Shown one piece after another: positions 23,728 to 36,242 of a DNA stretch of 64,000 nucleotides. Positions within the stretch are counted from its first letter, which is position 1; each line of letters starts with the position of its first letter. The notes beneath the pieces were generated by a model, which saw only the letters and a program-made list of their open reading frames with translations, did no database searches and had not been told where the DNA came from. The translations under genes and the position numbers were made by a program. The stretch covers positions 3,027,501-3,091,500 of the forward strand of contig JARUPY010000465.1 in the NCBI GenBank assembly GCA_029817715.1, read 5' to 3'. The stretch is from Melastoma dodecandrum. Lineage: Eukaryota; Streptophyta; Magnoliopsida; Myrtales; Melastomataceae.

Positions 23728-25626
23728 TTAGAATTGGCAGGATGTGCCGAGTCTTTGTCTCTGACCCGCGCACGAGGACCTACGGTTTGTAAAAGCCAGA
23801 GGTAGCAGTTTGTGAAAGTTCTCGAGGAATTGGTTCCAATCTTCTTCATGCATATCAGCAAACTTCACGAAGCTGCTACTAGCAGGTAGCTGCTCGTTAA
23901 CGCATCGGTTACCCGATGATGGACCAGCCACAAAGCCATTCTTTTGTTCCTTGGCCTCGTGTTGCCAGCTCTTCTCCCCAATCTGTATACTCTTCAATGA
24001 TTTGGTTAATGTGGGAACAGTCAACATTTGTTCCTTTGTGAATGCCTCGTGCTTTTCTGCGATCCTGGTTCTGTCAGCATTTCCAGTATCCAATTCTTCC
24101 TCGTCTTCCTCATCCTCATCTAAACCTTCCTCATGTTTGGATAATGGATTTCGACTGTTTAACCCCTCTGCTCCAAACCATAAGGTTCTGGTCGCCAACT
24201 TTTTGTCTACTTTAGAAGTCCATTCCAGGCTCTCATGGTCACTGTCCATGTCAAACTGAAACTGGTTTTCTTCCTCTACCGCAGCTTCATCCAAGGTACC
24301 TTGCCTTTTACCCAACATCTGCCGGGCCTCCATGAAAACTAACTCAAGCTCGCTCGGCTTTTCCTCGTGGCCTCGAAATTCTCTGCTCATCATCTCACCA
24401 ATCTCCGCTAGACGCAGCCCAAAAGCAGCGGCTTCCTTCAAGAAGATTGTGCAGACAGCCAAGACACGGAGACAAGCCTCCCGTATAACCGGTAGTTCCA
24501 TCCTGAGCATTTCGCAGTCCCAAACTGGGTCAAGATGGGCTATATACTCCATCTCCTCCTCGGAGAATGGTATGGATGCTTGCGTCCAGTGAATACACTC
24601 AAAATATGGATCCTCAAGGCATTCTGGAAGCCAAAGATCGTGATTGATTGGAATGAGCTCCACATCAGGTAAGCAGCCCAAGTTGTCAATCTTCCTCACC
24701 AGAAGATTCCCAGCATGTCTGTCAGTATTTAGGATTCTCACATCCAACATACCAATCCTATGTACAGCAGAGACGGGAAAGCTTGAGGTTCCATGGTCAC
24801 TGGCATCAAAGTCATGAGGAATGTACTGCTGCAAAGAAGCTATCTTACTAATCATCTGCTTACCACGATGATACTTATTGTTCCTAACTTCATCGTTGAT
24901 ATTAAAGATTGAGTGTGTGACCTTCACAAGAACAGTAAAAGGAACTTTGGCGAAATGGTCATAATCGAGCAGGTAAGCAGCCACTTCCCTGAAACCTGTC
25001 TCGCCGACGCGAACTGATCGTTTCAACCCAGGTTGGCCAAGGGATTTTCCAATAAATTCTTTTGGGTTATTAGGAACATAAGGCTCCTCATCAGTTGGTT
25101 TAACAATGGCAATGTTTTGCCTGCTAGAGTTCCTCAGATAATATGCTCCTCCAAGGCCACCAAACACTCGAATTGGGTCGACACCATCCTTCATAGCCTT
25201 CACAATCTCCTTGATGAACTGTTTGGACTCAGAAGAATGAATTGAAAAACCTAGTATCCCAATAGGACCACTGTGGTCTCTCTGCTGGAGGTCTTTCCCA
25301 CTTGGAGAGAGACATGGGGAAGAGATGCTTCTATGCATAAGATTTTTGGCGAGGAGGAGAGGAGAATCATTTCGAATGGCAGTGAGGTCATTCTTTAACA
25401 CCATGTCTCCATACAACAAGGAGCATTCCTCTGTAGGAACGTTGAGAGCAATCTGCAACCTGCGCTTCACTGTGTGAGCATTTTCGATCCTGTCCAACTC
25501 CAAGCCCATGACACAGCCTGTCTCTGTCTGAACAAAAACACGCCGTTTTGTGGGAGACTTTCCATCCATGCCATAAATTCCACGGTATTCACCGGAAAGA
25601 GCTCTTCTTAAGGCTGCTGCAGCCAT
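23728..25626 (-). CDS. PI4KG: Phosphatidylinositol 4-kinase gamma (type II) with one ubiquitin-like domain
   Basis: Intronless frame of 632 residues from the ATG at 25624-25626. An upstream in-frame ATG at 25797 would add a Cys-rich stretch unlike the family. A single ubiquitin-like domain covers about residues 28-95. The PI3/4-kinase domain begins around 150 with GGLGGAYYLRNS and Lys176 in IVKPTDEEP. The catalytic loop is DVRILNTDRHAGNLL with Asp302, His304 and Asn307. The position that is normally Ile-Asp-His-Gly reads PINHDLWLPE, so the expected metal-binding Asp is Asn328. The C-terminal third is acidic and variable. Family members phosphorylate phosphatidylinositol at position 4 or act as protein kinases; several show weak lipid kinase activity. 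Whether this copy is active is doubtful because of Asn328. Confidence 0.88.
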   Translation of the reverse strand: MAAAALRRALSGEYRGIYGMDGKSPTKRRVFVQTETGCVMGLELDRIENAHTVKRRLQIALNVPTEECSLLYGDMVLKNDLTAIRNDSPLLLAKNLMHRSISSPCLSPSGKDLQQRDHSGPIGILGFSIHSSESKQFIKEIVKAMKDGVDPIRVFGGLGGAYYLRNSSRQNIAIVKPTDEEPYVPNNPKEFIGKSLGQPGLKRSVRVGETGFREVAAYLLDYDHFAKVPFTVLVKVTHSIFNINDEVRNNKYHRGKQMISKIASLQQYIPHDFDASDHGTSSFPVSAVHRIGMLDVRILNTDRHAGNLLVRKIDNLGCLPDVELIPINHDLWLPECLEDPYFECIHWTQASIPFSEEEMEYIAHLDPVWDCEMLRMELPVIREACLRVLAVCTIFLKEAAAFGLRLAEIGEMMSREFRGHEEKPSELELVFMEARQMLGKRQGTLDEAAVEEENQFQFDMDSDHESLEWTSKVDKKLATRTLWFGAEGLNSRNPLSKHEEGLDEDEEDEEELDTGNADRTRIAEKHEAFTKEQMLTVPTLTKSLKSIQIGEKSWQHEAKEQKNGFVAGPSSGNRCVNEQLPASSSFVKFADMHEEDWNQFLENFHKLLPLAFTNRRSSCAGQRQRLGTSCQF

Positions 25627-27553
25627 TTGTTTATTTACAGGCAAGCAGTAACATCGGGGGACATGGAAAGAAGAGGATAAACAAAAATCACTCCATCCAG
25701 GATAGAGGAGGTTGCAACAACAGAGGACAACTCTCTGAAGTAGGCGGCCTCGAACGCCAGCGATGAATCTCAGGGAGTAAGCTTTGTACAAGAGCAACTC
25801 ATGTCAGAACCGGGATAAACCCTGCTTCTTCAATGTCAGGAAAGATGGTCGGGGAGGAAAGATCTGCAGTTACGGCTACATCGCAGCATGCCCCCCTATG
25901 GCTGGCCAACAACACGAAAACAAGTCACAACTTGTAAAAAGGACACGAGAACCAATCCATCTGATGAAATTCTACCTCCGAGGAGCAGAACGGAACTCGG
26001 CCCCACTGATCGAACCAAATGAAACAGAAGCACAGAAATGACATACTCGAGTATGAAAACATTCGATTTGCAGGCATGATACACTGATATGAAAAACATA
26101 AAAGGACAAATCAAGAGAATCGAATTCGATGCAACCACACATTGACTTCAACGGTAAGACTGTTTTCCCGAGAAACGAATGACTAACGTCCAACTCAAAT
26201 ACACGCACAAATCGCAAATTCCCAGGAAGTACACAAAAACGACCAGCCACAACCATGGTCTGATCCTTCAATTCCTCTCTGTTACGCCCAAAACATCGAA
26301 CGGACAACCTCAACAAAATTTGCAGTAACAACAGGGACGACACCCGACGCCTACTGGCCAACCCATCCCATTTACCATCGACGACCACATCGCACGTCCC
26401 GCGACGGGGAAGTCAGATCACTGCTGATCGTACATTACGACAGTTAGCAGTCACCGATCAGTGGAAGCGAGGAACGACTCACCGCCGAGGGATCGGATCT
26501 GCCGCCGGCGGGAGGGGAAGAGATGGACGGTCAGGATGGGTAAAGTTAAGTAATGTTACGCACCTCCTTTTGTAATCATGATGGGTCATGAACGGATTTG
26601 TCCCGTGAAATTTCTCTATAATCTCTTCAATCGCCATGAAACTCTCATTTAGACACAATTTCCCCGCCACCAGAAAAACTTCACAGTAATTTTATTACGA
26701 GTCCACGTTGTTCGACATTACGTGTTAATTCTGTAATACGTGTCGTAAGTTGCCCAAAAATGTATGGAAATCGGTCCAACAGGGACGCACTTTCATTGAC
26801 TTATTTTTTCTCACGAGAAAGATTGTTACATTATTTTATGATTTAACGAAATTAGTCATGGGGGTCACAATCAAATGAACAAATTTCTTACATGTTTGTA
26901 AAAATAGCTTGAGGATCAAGCAATTTCTTCCCCCCCCCCCCCCCCCCAACCCAACTATATATTCGATGATTTCGGATGTTGGAATCACCATCGCCTACTA
27001 CGAAATCATCTGAGGAAATCGCCGCAAAAGAGAGTGTGTGTTTAGTCGTCGTCTCGTCGAGAAGTCATGGGGAAGAACCGGAGCGTTAGCTGGTAAGCGA
27101 CGCTTTTCTGTTGCGAACGACGATGCGCAGCTTCCTGGACGGCCAGGGCCAGAGGAGAAGAGATAGCCGCTGCTAAGCATTTCTCGGCTCCTCACAAAGT
27201 TCGATTCTGCTAGACTAAGAAGACTGTAAGTATGAAATGAACAAGATGGGGGACTCGCGGATTGCGTGATCAACCAATCGCTCGAGCATCTATGCGGTCG
27301 GAGATATTGCGATGGCTTCACAGGCATGAGGTTTTTGTGTGCGAGAGGACGACATGGCCGTCCTGTGAGGCAACGCCTCGATCCTGGACTTGTGAAACTC
27401 ATTGTGCATAGTAGTGATGAGAAAAAAAAAATGTAATTATAAGTGTATTGAAGAAGCCCTCTCTGGCCAACATAATAAAACATGGATGACACTTGAGCTG
27501 TTTGCTTAGAAAAGCATTCAAATGAGGAAGTTGTGACAGTTCGTTTTCCTTGA
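25627..27553. other. PI4-kinase promoter and spacer
   Basis: Includes the PI4-kinase leader and promoter and the 3' flank of the Ole e 1-like gene. A leader intron is possible but not assigned. An unbroken C tract of about 18 bases lies at 26930-26947. The minus-strand frames at 25972-26388 and 26998-27609 do not resemble known proteins. Confidence 0.4.
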
Positions 27554-28563
27554 TCATGGAGAATTCTTCGTCGTGGTGCTTGGTTTTGCCGTTGGGAAGC
27601 GAGGGGCAAATGGGAACGGGGAAGCCGGAATCAGGGCCGGAAAGGCCGATTTTGCCAGTGGAGGAGTTAGGTTTGGTATCATGGTAAAGGAATCCTCTGG
27701 TTCTGGCAAGGTTGGCTGCAGTGGCTGTTGGAGGGTCGCCAGCGGAAACGGGCTAAATCTAGGATGAAAGAACTCCTCGTTCAAGGATGGGGTTCCACTG
27801 GTAGAATCGCGGTGACCAGGTTGTGGGGTTAGGTTTGGAACTTGAGGGATCAGAGGTGTCCGAGGGATTTGCTGCACCGGAGGAAGCCACGGGAGAAGTG
27901 GGACCGGAGTGACAGGATTGATTACTGGGGGGATGTTTGTTTCAGGTTCAGTAGTCCACACACCAAAGGGGGGAGGGATGAAGCCTGGTTTCGGACGGGA
28001 AAACTCGCGGTAATCTAAGCTTGGCTCCTTGCTGCATAAGGATGGTTGTATCAGTGGCTTGAACATGAAGTTACCCGCGGAGAAGACGTGAGTGTCTGGC
28101 ATCTTTAACGTCAGTCGGAGAAAGGGTGGAGCACCCGTTGTGGGCACCGAGCAGAGTGGCTCGCCGCTGTTGATCCAATTCACCGAGCAACCCTCGATTT
28201 TTCTCACATGAGGGGCCACGTAAAACGGTAACAACAACCTGAATTCTCCATGCTCATCGGTCTTCACCTCTTCGTAGAATCTCATCTTTGCATTCTCATC
28301 AACGCACCGAACTGCCACGGATGCCCCTGCAATGCAAAAACAGAAAAAAAAAAAACTAAAAACTTCTCCAACATTTAGATTTAATTCAATAAACTCTGGA
28401 CAAGGACGGACCGGGAATGAAGTGGCCGGTGTTCGAGAGGCGGTTGTTGAAGCACGTGTCGCAGTATATAACCTACGACGATAGCAGACTGCAGGTAGTT
28501 GGCTTCTAGCGAACTCGATGCCAATCCGAGTAGTAGAACAGTGATCGAAAGCCATGACATCAT
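27554..28563 (-). CDS. Ole e 1-like proline-rich secreted protein, one frameshift
   Basis: Two exons, 28412-28563 and 27554-28326, with an 85-base GT-AG intron. Exon 1 starts MMSWLSITVLLLGLASSSLEA, a clear signal peptide. It continues SAIVVGYI, and then YCDTCFNNRLSNTGHFIPG is in another frame. The two fit together if the TATATA run near 28463-28471 has lost two bases. Exon 2 carries ASVAVRCVDENAK and KTDEHGEFRL, the second half of an Ole e 1-type domain with conserved Cys, then about 150 residues rich in Pro. This is the pollen Ole e 1 allergen/extensin arrangement found in secreted cell-wall proteins; the biochemical role is poorly known. As written, the signal peptide cannot be translated with the rest, so this is either an inactivated copy or a sequence error. 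Confidence 0.68.
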
Positions 28564-28905
28564 GGGAATCCTCGCAAAGCTAGTAATTTGATTGCTTTGC
28601 CGTTTTAGCACAAGTCCGAGGTTTAAATAGACAGAAACGATCAAATTAAGGTGTTCTTGTAAGAAACCAGTCAACTAGAGCAAGGAGTGAATGATCAATC
28701 TCTTTCCTGCCAACAAAATTCGTCATGCTAATGCTCGTTGAGCCATCTCAAAACCATGGTCACGGGATTCATATTGTTCAAAGTAACAATACCTGGACGT
28801 CGTTCAGGAATCAAAATACGCTTCATTACAAATTTGGTTCGAAGCGATCCATTTTTCCTTTACATTTTACATTTCATTTCGAATTCTGCAGTAGAGGCCT
28901 CTTAT
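28564..28905. other. Short spacer
   Basis: Promoter side of the Ole e 1-like gene and 3' flank of the CYP85A-type gene. Nothing else is seen. Confidence 0.5.
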
Positions 28906-30899
28906 CTATAAGACGTTAACCCTTATTCGTAAACCGTTTGGTGCTTCGACTCGAGGGAACTTCATCAGCTTGTCGCCTCCCACTTCTTCCCATCTGCCAA
29001 GGGACATCAGGCGTCTCAGTTTTCGTATGTGGATCAGTCAGATTGCTCCGATCTGGAAACAGAATGCCAGAAGATTCATATTGGGATTTACCTGTATCTA
29101 GTGACGAAGTAGTGGAGGAATGTGGAGATCTCGGCAATCCCGAGTTCCATCCCAGGGCAATGCCTCGTGCCGCCGCCAAACAGGAAAAAATGGCTCTGAG
29201 ATTCCCTGCTTCTGCTCTGCATCACCCAGAAACGGTTGTTGCATAACCATAAGGGCTTCCGAGAAATCCAAAAAAAAGAAGAGGACAAATCGAACATAGA
29301 CGGAAACGGATCGAGTGATCACCAGCCATCTCCATGGATTGAACAATAATGGGTCTGGATAAACGTCAGCATCGTAGTTCATCTCCCTGGTGTATACATA
29401 TATCCTCCATCCCTTCGGAACAATATAACCGTTAAGCTTTGTATCATCGATCGTCTTCCTTAAGACGCCGTTGACGACTGTTGCCAGCCTCGAAGTCTCA
29501 AGGATCACCTGCATGCAAGCATCGCGAAGTAAATCTACTCAGAAAATTCTTAGCAGAAAAAATGTGCAAAGTCATCGGATTGATTTAAAGTATCTTACCG
29601 CACGAGTGAACCGCATTGACTTCAGATCTTCCCAGGTGATCGGATCTTCTGGGTTTTTCCTCTGTCTGATCGTGAAGTGTTCGTCCTGCATAATAGTAAG
29701 ACGTGTCAAAAAAACATATTTGTTCTGAATGCAAAACCGATAGGAATACCAAAAGCAGTCAAGTTCACTAACTCTTAATTCTTCGAGCACTCTCGGATGG
29801 TCGTGAAGGTACTTGACAGCCATCATCGATGTCGTGGATACGGTCTCATACCCGGAATACAGGATTGTGATTATCTGGTCGATTATCTCTTCATCGGTCA
29901 AACTATAGTTGCTCTGATCGCTCATTAGCCGGCCAAGCATGTCCTGATGCACATCCAATGATGCCTTCCTCTCCTTCAGTAATTTAGTCAGCATACCGAC
30001 AATGTTCTTCCGTGCTCGGAACCCACGATGGTAGTTCGTGCCAGGAAGGTCCACCGGCAGCGAAAGTGTCCCTACAACCAGCTTGAAGAACTCGTCCTCG
30101 AATGCCTCGACAGCCGGCCAGGAATCCATCCCCGCAATCTGCTTCAGTGACGACAGCAACGCCATCTGCAAATTCACGAAAGCAAAAAATCGTCATTTTC
30201 TGCCGAGATGTCAACAACTTTCGAAGAACATGACCCCAAACACACAACCTCCTTGGTCTTTTCCTGGATGTCGATGATGCGGCAGTCCCAGTCCCCGAGG
30301 TGCAACCTCATGAACTCGTCGATCTTCGGCAGGAGGTGGTCCCTGATCATGGCAGGGCCAACCACGGCCAACAACGTGCCCCTCATCTTCCTATGATCCT
30401 CGCCGTGAACGGCTGCGATGTTGCATCGGCCAAGGATGTCGAGCATGGATTGCGGGTAACCCGGCACGAACCCCTTCGACTCGTTCATGAGGATGTACCG
30501 GTTGATGTCCGGGTCCATTGACACTATTGTGGGGCAACCCAGGATGTGAGACTTGAACAGGTTCCCGTACCTGTCACAGGCTACATCAGTCCAACTCTCA
30601 ACAAAGACAACACGCGACCGTTCACGGGGCTACCGCAGGCACACAATCAATCACCTCAATCTCTGCTTCTTCATGAAGTCGGGACCCAACTTGAGGAACT
30701 CAGCGGTCTCGCCGAAGAAGGGCCAGCCCATGGTTCCGGGAGGCAACAGGGAACGCCCCTTGGTCACGTGCTTGAACTCGTTCCACTTGGTTAAGGCAAT
30801 GCATAGACAACAAAACAGGGTAGCTGAGGTTGTAATAACAAACACCGCCACCTTCAGAAGAGGAAAAACAACGACAACAGTAACAGGAGCAGCAGCCAT
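28906..30899 (-). CDS. CYP85A: Brassinosteroid C-6 oxidase, cytochrome P450 CYP85A type
   Basis: Seven exons on the minus strand: 30655-30899, 30249-30570, 29773-30165, 29599-29685, 29323-29508, 29092-29216, 28906-28993. Every junction is GT-AG and the sum is 1446 bases, 481 residues. An N-terminal membrane anchor covers roughly residues 5-35, followed by LPPGTMGWPFFGET. The I-helix oxygen-activation site is SGYET at 293-297, the ExxR pair is Glu353/Arg356, and the haem loop FGGGTRHCPG has Cys431 as iron ligand. ESKGFVPGYPQSMLDILG, NESKG and the C-terminal TRYRWEEVGGDKLMKFPRV match CYP85A1/A2. These endoplasmic-reticulum enzymes convert 6-deoxocastasterone to castasterone, and some go on to brassinolide; which of the two applies cannot be told from sequence alone. 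The gene looks complete and functional. Confidence 0.93.
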
Positions 30900-30968
30900 T
30901 GATTACGATGCTGTTCTTCCTCTCCTTTGGGATATGATGGGGGTCCGAGAAAGAAGTAAATGGCATTC

Positions 30969-30975
30969 ATTTATA
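30969..30975 (-). promoter_or_regulatory. TATA box of CYP85A-type gene
   Basis: On the minus strand TATAAAT lies about 70 bases before the ATG at 30899, giving a predicted leader of roughly 40 bases. Identified by position and sequence only. Confidence 0.5.
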
Positions 30976-33900
30976 GGCGCAGATGAATGAATCAATAGAA
31001 CCCGACAAATCGCCCCAGAACCTTTCTTCTTCTTTTTTTCTCCATTTTCATTTAAATTACTACGCTTGTGTCATTTGATTTAAACTAAACTTCAGTTAAC
31101 GACAGATTGTCAAATATGGACTGGGCGCAGCTGAGGTCGGATCGCAAGGCAGGATTCATGGAACATAAGATTGATTCAACGATTCCTAATGCGCGGATTG
31201 GTCGGTCCACTCTCGCGACATAACATGGAGTAGAGTAAAGGTTCGGTACCGACTTTCACATGATCATAGTGAAATATTATTTTAGGACACTGCATTATGG
31301 GCAAGAGTTTGATTTAATCACTAATATAAATTAGGAAGTAGGAGTAGGACTAAGATCCAAAAACTGGGAAGATTTCACACCGACTTGTGCTGTTGGATCA
31401 AAGTCTCAAGCACAGGGCTCGACTCAAAAAGAAAGAATCCAACTCATTTAGGGTTTAATTAAATGAAGACTAGTTTTGACCATTTCCCAGGGAGAATCTT
31501 TTTGATTTGATTTGATTAGACGTAATGCATGGGTTAGTCACTCGGGGGTCAAACGTTTCGGACAGGCTTTTTTGATCCGAAAACAAAAGAAAGTCAAAGG
31601 GACGTGCCTCTGTCCGCGTGCAAATCTTTTGACCGGTTTCTAACAGAAAGACATTTTGATTAATCAGTATCACCAAGGGTTACACGAACGAGCTATGTTT
31701 GCGTACGTGGCAGTTTGAAGAAAAATTCACGAAATAAAATACATAATTTTTAATTTTTTAAAATATTATCTCAAAATTAAACTTTTAATTTTATCTAATA
31801 AGAAAGTCGATAGTATAAAGTTCGATTTTTATGAAATGTCTTTAAAAGAAGTCTAAATTTATAAATCGAATGTTAAAATAAATAAATAAACAAAAATAAA
31901 AATGACACGTATAAAATTAAACATTATTTTAAAAATTTCGAAAATCTCTTCTGTACGATACCCTTACGGTACATAAACAGTACTGACATTATCCTTTTAT
32001 ATTTTTATTCGCTTACAACATACGTGTGTGTATTTGGAAAAGGTTAAAATTTGAAGGTTGTTCATCAAACTCCCATCACGTTCATATCAATTAGAAAAAT
32101 GAATAAATGAAGACAGTATATGCCCATAAGCAAAAAAAAAAGGGGATGGATTTGGATGGTGCGGTGGAAAAGATACCGGGAAATTGAGATATATAATCAT
32201 TACGAGATTATATACTAACTAAAATTAATAAAGTCTTTTGTGAAATATTCCCGGGTATCGGGCGCTTTCCAAAGGAAAATGAATTGATATTCCTTCCACG
32301 TCAAACAATTCTTTGATTTTTTTGGGTGATTTGCACATGTGCATGGCCATGTGATGTTTTTTTTTTTTTTTGGGGGGGAGGGGGTGGGGGGACTAATAAT
32401 TCCTACACTACATCAATGTTGACATTTTTGACATCTCTACTCTGAGGTCCACGTCTATGGATTGGACGAACCCACCCCCCACCACATTTCCCTTTTTAAA
32501 AAATTTGTTAATTTATCGGTTCATTTCATACTACTAATCAGAGTGAGTACAATTCCCTTAATAACAAAGACTCGTAAATCCTCCAGTCGGAGTGTGTCGT
32601 ATCCTTAGTACTTTCCACCCAGCGTTACACGTGATGATGTGTACATGGCTAAGGCTAATGTCCAATTGAGAGACCTCTGTCCCTTTGTAATTAGCTGTCT
32701 ATCACTCACCTCTCTTTCTTTTTTAAAATAAAGTTCAATTTTTATTGCATTCTTATAGCTATTTAGAGCCATATGTATTATGCATCCCGAAATGAATTAG
32801 TTTCTTTTTTTGTGGTCAAAAGGGTGGCAGGAAATCAATGATAAATATAAAGCGTTAATCGGTGAACCCCCCCCCACGTGAACAAGCAAAACAAATAACA
32901 CAAAACTAATCCCTTCCTAGATAAACCCGAAACTTAATTCCCAATCTACTTGACTCAAAAACCCAGAACCAGACGACCCTTTTTCCCCACAAGACATTGA
33001 AAACCTAGGGAGCCTCTTCCCTGCGTGAGCTGGTTGGGTAGGTTGGGGAGGGGGGGGGGGGGGCTTTCTGCTACTTGGCATTGGGAAATAGAATTTATGG
33101 GGTGTCGTTCTTCGTTCCTGAAAGTAAAAAAAAGCTGCAAGTTTGCCGGCAATGGACGTGCGTTTAAATGCAGTGTTTCGGACAGAGTGTCTTGGGTTGG
33201 GGTTTGTAGCAGTTGACTTTCTCCCTTCCCTTCTGTCGGAATAAAGACATTCAATTGATGAAGTAAAGGGCATATACGACGTTAAAGCACAAGTGAAATG
33301 CGTTTTCTGGGGAACGAAAATAGTTCGTTTCCCTCAGAAGCCTGCGATGACACTGGGCTGGTCGGAGTCGGAGTGACTAAACGAGAAAAGAGTTGCATTT
33401 ACCGTTTTGTTTCTTCCAAGTGTCGATAAGATCGCGAATCAAAAAAGTTATGTCGTTGCCATGCATGCACGACCACGACCACGACCACCACAGGTTTTTG
33501 CTACCGATGGGGTCCTCACCCTCACCATATCCCACACACAACACAACATTATTATTACACGCCACCGAAAGGATTTTTGCATGTTACGCCTTCGTGGGCA
33601 CGTCCATATCGTCCTTGGACGTACCAAAGTGGACGAATTCCCTTAGCTCTCCCTCCCCCCCCCCCCCCCTGTCGCCGTCCTAAATGTTTACGTGCGATCG
33701 AAAGCGCCCTCTCGAGAGGCGCAGGTGCGGTCCCGGGATTGCTTAGCGGTTCGTGCTTAGAAAGAAATGGAACGAGAAAAGTGGGCGTTCGATGCGTGCC
33801 TATCAGTGCAGCCTGTTCGAATTTTTTTCTATCCATGGATGGAAGTCTTGTAAAGGGTTGGGTGGATTGGGGGACCGATTTCTGTGGAAAAAAAATTGAA

Positions 33901-34428
33901 TGAGGAATTTTTGGAGTAACTAGTCATGAATGAAGAAGACTTTAAGGCAAGGAATTGAGAGGAGTGGTCTGACAATGGACAATGACGCGACATGAGATGA
34001 CTAGAAGAACTTCCCAACTTTGGAAAATGTTGCCTCATGAAACCCGGTTGGGCTTTACTTTCATTGAATTCTTAGGTAGGGAGGGGGGCTATCGACTGCT
34101 TTGTGTCCCTCCCATGATGAACATAAAGGCAGCTTAGTTACCTGCAAATTCTTCCTTTTAGATCTCTCTCTTGCCTGTCCCGAAACCCACTACTTATTTT
34201 AGGGCAAGCAGAGGCTTTCTGACATGTATCTCGCCTTTGAAATGAATGCCTTTGCTACAACGACAACCTCGTATCCCATCCCCAGGACATGGAGTTATGT
34301 TATGTGCTAGCAAATGGTTGAAGGTTTTGTAGTTGAAGTGTATGTCGTCGTCGTCGTCCCTGAGTACATGGTTCGCATATAACGGTCTCCATTTCCTAAA
34401 GCTTTCGCTTCCCCTGGCCTTTCCTCTG
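30976..34428. other. Long AT-rich intergenic spacer
   Basis: No gene is supported in 3.4 kb. The section 31730-32000 is very AT-rich. There are poly-T/poly-G tracts at about 32358-32392, a 14-G run at about 33050-33063 and a C run at about 33657-33669. Frames such as 32917-33273 and 33577-33903 run across these tracts and match nothing I know. Confidence 0.45.
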
Positions 34429-36242
34429 CTATGGTACGGAACACGCTCGCGACGTCGAGTCCGGCTGCCGAAATAACAGGATTACCTAGCCTGTTAGGAC
34501 AATTCACTCAGGGGAAGTGATTAAGTTGTTTGAACTCACCACACATGCATGTACATCATCGCATCCGCACAGCAACTTCCCATTCAGCGTGTCCACCGCC
34601 TGGAACGAACCTCCTCCTCCGGCCCCGCTCCTCTGTGACCGAATGACGTGAGTATCGACCGTGGATAGCACGTTTGAGGCATGTTTTTATTCCTTTTCCT
34701 AAGGGATATGTTGTTGATGATATACCTTGTAGTAGTCGACCGCGATGAAGTTAGCCCACCGGTTGCCTGCCGCACCATGACAGGTCTCAAGCATGTTGAT
34801 GAGTCGGCCTGAGTTGTAGTGACAAGTCACCTCCTTGATCGGCACGGAACTGAAGAAATTAACTAGGATCAACGACTTGGTCTTGTCGTCGAGCGGCGAT
34901 GACTCGGCCCTGTTTCGACAATTCCCGGCTTTTGTCCCTCGGCCACCGTCTGCAAAGATAGATAAAGCTGAATTAGCCCAATTGAATGATATTCCTAACG
35001 CGATTTGGTATAATTAGCGAGGACCACATTACATTGATTTTCGACCATGTAGTTCCACTGGTACGCGATTCCCTCGCTCTGCTCCTTGGAGCATATTGAG
35101 GTGAACACTATCAACCGGTGGTTACTGGAAACCATATCACTTACTAGCGGCCAGTCCATGCCATTCTTGGGCATGTTGGACACAGGAAACCAGTATTTCA
35201 TCAGCCCGGCATCAGTGAAGACTTTGGTTAGTCCGTTGGGGACACGAACATAGTCCTCCAGGATGATCGTTACGATCTCCTTCGGATTTGCGGAGAGGAA
35301 AGCTTCAATCTCCTTGAGGGTGTTTAGAGCCGGTTCCTAGAACAACAATACAGAACTTAGGCGTTCCATAAATACGGCTGGACGAGCATCAATCATGGGG
35401 TGGGGACTCACAAATGCAGTGCATTCGTGGCAATGCCCCTTGAAGGAATGGCACAGCCAGATGTTGCCCTCGAAGTCGTAGGTATCGAGCATCAAGGCCC
35501 GAACTCCGTTCTGGAAAGATAGGTAGTCTCAAGTAGTTTCATATGAAATGTGAAACATAATCAAACTCAATAAGATCGCAGACTTTTACTCAGTACGTTC
35601 AATTGCTGGGAGACGGTGTCCTCTTGATTTGAGAATGTGACCCTCGGTATTCCCGTGTGCGAGCACTCCCCGGCGATCGCATAAGCATTATGGGTCGTCA
35701 AGTAGGCATACTTGTTGAAAGGCAAGGAATTATTCTGCAGAAAAAAAAAATTAGCATGGGAAATGTTATCCGAATTCGAACAAAATGGCAATTCAGCAGC
35801 TCAAGCGACTGCAACATTTGCCAAGATCATGCGGACTCTGCCGCTGTACAAGGGAAGAGTTCAAAAGGAGGAGGAAAACATTTACCAGGAGAGTGAACGG
35901 ATCGGTGGCCATTGAACGGACGCATCTGCATCCGGAGAACTGCCCCAAGCACGAGGAGCAGTGCAAGCCTGCTTCGCAATCTCCGTCGCTCGAGCATCTG
36001 TCCATGATCTTTCGCCCCCATATCCGTATTCATTTTCCAGCATGCACAGACACAGGGACACGAAAAAATCGGGATGAGATGCTGACAACTTCAACAAGGT
36101 GCGCGCATTTCGCGTCAACTCAAAACACCCTCACCCCACATCGGCCACCGGAGCAGACCACGGCAGAGCGGGCAACGTCCCGGGGAAGAAGCACGAGGAG
36201 GAGGAGTAAAGGAAGTAACGGGGAATTGAACTGGGGAGCCAT
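34429..36242 (-). CDS. Secreted PI-PLC X-domain protein (At5g67130/At4g36945-like)
   Basis: Eight exons: 36135-36242, 35886-36008, 35597-35734, 35412-35510, 35033-35336, 34726-34949, 34540-34632, 34464-34429. The sum is 1125 bases, 374 residues. Exon 1 encodes a signal peptide starting MAPQFNSPLLPLLLLLVLLP. A Cys-rich segment follows (DRCSSDGDCEAGLHCSSC), then the X domain with His92 in YLTTHNAY and His144 in IWLCHSF, the two catalytic histidines of the family. Later landmarks are TIILEDYV, GIAYQWNYMVENQ and NRWANFIAVDYYK. Plant members are extracellular, often GPI-anchored, PLC-like phosphodiesterases whose substrate is not settled. No strong C-terminal GPI signal is visible. The exon 1-2 acceptor (AAAG at 36009-36012) is weak, and the last exon is only 36 bases, chosen because it restores the family ending PDSTSRAC. 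Confidence 0.82.

Noticed and set aside
23951..25245. Plus-strand frames inside the PI4-kinase gene
   Set aside because: Shadow frames of a conserved coding sequence on the other strand.
25627..25797. 57-residue N-terminal extension of the PI4-kinase
   Set aside because: It is Cys-rich and unlike family members. The ATG at 25626 begins a typical N-terminus.
26998..27609. 203-codon minus-strand frame after the Ole e 1-like gene
   Set aside because: Low-complexity Ser/Arg composition, overlap with the 3' end of the gene in another frame, and no recognisable domain.
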